NCBI GenBank assembly: GCA_905233835.1
Contig: CAJOGB010000037.1
Location: 1 to 7,941 of the forward strand
Length of the DNA stretch: 7,941 nt
Reading direction: 5' to 3'
Origin: an uncultured Lachnospiraceae bacterium
GTDB taxonomy: Bacteria > Bacillota > Clostridia > Lachnospirales > Lachnospiraceae
The notes under the pieces are model-generated. The model searched no databases, had not been told where the DNA came from, and saw only the letters and a list, made by a program, of their open reading frames with translations. Positions 6,204-7,941 of the stretch are shown in pieces. A program made the translations under genes and the position numbers. Every line of letters begins with the position of its first letter. Position 1 is the stretch's first letter.

Positions 6204-7511
6204 TTACTTGCCGGAAATTGTGATGTGATCCACACATGCGTAAGGAATCACACTACTTCCGTCGCAAACTACTTCTTTTGACAAGGAAACAATATCATTT
6301 AACATCTTAACCACGTTAAAACTTACCATGGTTTCCGATACGGCATGTTTGATTTCGCCGTTTTCAATGTAAAATGCATTTTTAGCCACACCGGAAAGTT
6401 CTCCGTTTACCCCCGGCATACCGCAGGAAATCATTCCCACAAGAAGTCCCTTGTCCACGCTTTTTATCATTTCTTCAAAGGTAATTTCACCCGGTTCCAC
6501 AACAATAGCTTTGCTTGTATTTAATGCGCGTTCTACTCCTGCCTTATTGGCACCGTAAAGGGTGGTAAAGTAACTCTTTAACACACCATCCGTAATGAGT
6601 TCAAAGTCTTTGCTTCGAAATCCGTCTTCTGTATATACTTCACCCTCGACAATTCGTTCATCCCAAGGGCTAACCGTAATATTTAACTTCTCGGACGCCA
6701 CTTTTTCGCCCAGTTTGTCTGACCATAGAGACGCCTTATCAATAATAACGGAATCAGAAAGTGCGATACCGCCGCAGCAATATAATCCCATTTTAAAGCA
6801 GGCCGGTGTAAAGATTACTTTTCCTTCAAACTTTCCTTCTACCGGTTTGGGATAGATGGACTGTTCCGCCTCTTCCAAATCCTTTCGGATGCGTCCAAGT
6901 TCCATAAGCGGTGTATCCAAATCCTTAAATTCCACTTGCGCAAAACTGATGCCGGCGGTGTTTTTTCCATCGTTTCCGGCATACTCAAATAAAAATGCAT
7001 AGCTTCCGAAATGCACCGTATCTTCGGAACCGCTTGTATTTCGATAAAGGGTATCTTTTCTTACGTGCTGGAAAATCATTTTCATAACCAAAATGTTTTT
7101 AAAGTTTGCTTCCACATCATCGGCAAACTCTCTGGCACGCTGCATAAGCTTATCTACATCCGGCTCCAAATCCCCAAGTAAGAACTCTTCCTTCTCATTC
7201 TTTGGTGCAATATCAAAACAGTCATCCGCCGTTCCGGACTCTGCAGATAAAAGTGCATTTTCAAAGGTCTCTTTTAATACCGCTTCATCAAAGGAGTTGG
7301 TAGATGTCTGACCTTTCTTTTTATCAGCAATTACCTTGATAGTAACTTCATTATCAAAGAGGGTACGGAACAGTGAAAAATCTCCGTTTTCATAAGAAAT
7401 CTCTTTGGTAACAAGTTCTGACACCTCATACTGTGCCTTTACATCCTTCTTTTCCTGTAGCAAGCCCTTAATATAATCTGAGGCTTTATAAATCTTTGTC
7501 ATGTCACTCAT
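6204..7511 (-). CDS. tldE: TldE/PmbA family protein, partner subunit of the TldD protease
   Basis: A 435-residue protein, close to E. coli TldE/PmbA (450). In the characterised heterodimer TldE is the non-catalytic partner that helps enclose the substrate tunnel. The sequence agrees: no HExxH or HExxxH motif occurs anywhere. Family marks include the start-proximal KEISYENGDFSLFRT region, LITDGVLKSYFTTLYGANKA in the second half, and the C-terminal GMPGVNGELSGVAKNAFYIE segment followed by NGEIKHAVSETM, typical of the PmbA/TldA fold. The ATG lies one base after the TAG of the upstream tldD, and its ribosome binding site (AGGAGG, 7525-7520) lies inside the last codons of that gene. The two are therefore co-transcribed and probably translationally coupled, as expected for a heterodimer. 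A terminator follows 31 bases downstream. No signal peptide is seen; the protein is cytoplasmic. Confidence 0.93.
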   Translation of the reverse strand: MSDMTKIYKASDYIKGLLQEKKDVKAQYEVSELVTKEISYENGDFSLFRTLFDNEVTIKVIADKKKGQTSTNSFDEAVLKETFENALLSAESGTADDCFDIAPKNEKEEFLLGDLEPDVDKLMQRAREFADDVEANFKNILVMKMIFQHVRKDTLYRNTSGSEDTVHFGSYAFLFEYAGNDGKNTAGISFAQVEFKDLDTPLMELGRIRKDLEEAEQSIYPKPVEGKFEGKVIFTPACFKMGLYCCGGIALSDSVIIDKASLWSDKLGEKVASEKLNITVSPWDERIVEGEVYTEDGFRSKDFELITDGVLKSYFTTLYGANKAGVERALNTSKAIVVEPGEITFEEMIKSVDKGLLVGMISCGMPGVNGELSGVAKNAFYIENGEIKHAVSETMVSFNVVKMLNDIVSLSKEVVCDGSSVIPYACVDHITISGK

Positions 7512-7512
7512 T

Positions 7513-7941
7513 CTACCGTCCTCCTATATTAATCTTGCATTTGATTGCCGGACCACCCATGGCAACCGGCATATTCTGAATCTTTCCACAGGTTCCACCT
7601 GCGTGCCAGGTCACTTCATCCGACATCATATCCACTGTTTTTAAAACATCAAAAGCAATTCCGGAAACCGTGGTATCCAAAATGCCACGACCGAGTTTTC
7701 CGTTTTTAATCTCATATCCGCAGGTGATTCCAAACATGAATTCTCCTGTCAAATCCGCCTGTCCATTTCCGGTATTTAAAAGATAATAACCATCATCCAC
7801 GGATGCAATCATATCCAAAAGCTTATCCTTGCCCGGCAATACAGCGGTATTTCTCATGCGAATCAGCGGTTCGTCAGAGAAAAGATTTCCTCTGGCATTT
7901 CCTGTTACATCCACTCCAAAGCGAAGGGCTGATTCACGGTT
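7513..7941 (-). CDS. tldD: TldD family zinc metalloprotease subunit, copy 2 (5' part beyond window)
   Basis: Open from base 7941 to the TAG at 7515-7513: the last 142 residues of a second TldD. The visible part begins NRESALRFGVDVTGNARGN, 40 of 44 residues identical to the end of copy 1 where both can be compared (differences H/R, F/L, I/L, N/L). It contains HAGGTCGKIQNMPVAMGGP near the C-terminus, whose cysteine matches the third zinc ligand of TldD. The HExxxH motif lies outside the window. The gene ends GGA GGA CGG TAG, so its last codons also serve as the Shine-Dalgarno sequence of tldE. No internal start should be inferred at the GTG at 7914; the frame continues past the edge. Confidence 0.93.
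   Translation of the reverse strand, partial: NRESALRFGVDVTGNARGNLFSDEPLIRMRNTAVLPGKDKLLDMIASVDDGYYLLNTGNGQADLTGEFMFGITCGYEIKNGKLGRGILDTTVSGIAFDVLKTVDMMSDEVTWHAGGTCGKIQNMPVAMGGPAIKCKINIGGR
7520..7525 (-). promoter_or_regulatory. Ribosome binding site of tldE inside the tldD 3' end
   Basis: AGGAGG on the minus strand, 8 bases before the tldE ATG at 7511. It is formed by the final Gly-Gly codons of tldD copy 2. A full consensus site overlapping the upstream coding sequence, with a one-base intercistronic gap, favours coupled translation of the two protease subunits. Confidence 0.85.
7808..7941. repeat. Direct repeat of tldD coding sequence, right copy
   Basis: Partner of bases 1-134: same strand, same frame, no gaps, 16 mismatches. 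The end of the window truncates it, so homology very likely continues to the right. Confidence 0.9.

Noticed and set aside
1..7941. Window ends overlapping because of a circular molecule or an assembly duplication.
   Set aside because: The two end segments differ at 16 of 134 bases and at 4 of 44 residues, far too many for the same locus read twice; they are paralogous genes.

Overview
The window looks like a Lachnospiraceae-type (Clostridia, Firmicutes) chromosome. The signs are moderate to low G+C, strong AGGAGG-type ribosome binding sites, short intergenic gaps, SigA-like promoters and hairpin-plus-U-tract terminators. A domain-permuted GH3 beta-glucosidase of the Butyrivibrio/Ruminococcus type also fits. 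Assignment below family level is inference. Every supported gene is on the minus strand, so transcription runs from right to left; six complete or partial coding sequences fill about 97% of the window.

Right side (7941 to 6204): the 3' end of a tldD gene (the metalloprotease subunit, 143 codons visible), followed after one base by a complete tldE/pmbA gene. This pair ends at a clear terminator (6135-6172). Centre (6198 to 4834): a 110-bp control region, then a 419-residue regulator with an XRE-type helix-turn-helix and a large C-terminal part I cannot assign. The control region carries two identical palindromes (ATCCGTAATTACGGAT). One fills the 17-bp spacer of a near-consensus promoter (TTGACA-N17-TAGAAT) and the other abuts the regulator's ribosome binding site, a layout that predicts autorepression. 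The same promoter overlaps the tldE terminator so that only upstream read-through RNA can form the full terminator stem.

Left-centre (4838 to 1200): a compact three-gene operon. It encodes a YgjP-like metallopeptidase fused to a GIY-YIG nuclease-like domain, a cytoplasmic GH3 beta-glucosidase with permuted domain order, and a MIF-family tautomerase, closed by a strong terminator (1200-1225). Its extended -10 promoter lies so close to the first ATG that the mRNA is predicted to be leaderless or nearly so. Left edge (1091 to 1): a second tldD gene, cut by the window end, with its own promoter, leader and ribosome binding site.

The two tldD genes are same-strand paralogues. Over the 134 bp where both are visible they align without gaps at 118/134 identical bases (about 88%), and the inner 74 bp differ at only 3 positions. 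The regulator and the three-gene operon therefore sit between two direct repeats about 7.8 kb apart. I see no RNA gene, CRISPR array, insertion sequence or prophage gene. The most noteworthy items are the dual-palindrome/terminator-overlapping control region, the unassigned sensor-like regulator, the predicted leaderless peptidase/GIY-YIG fusion, and the duplicated tldD loci.
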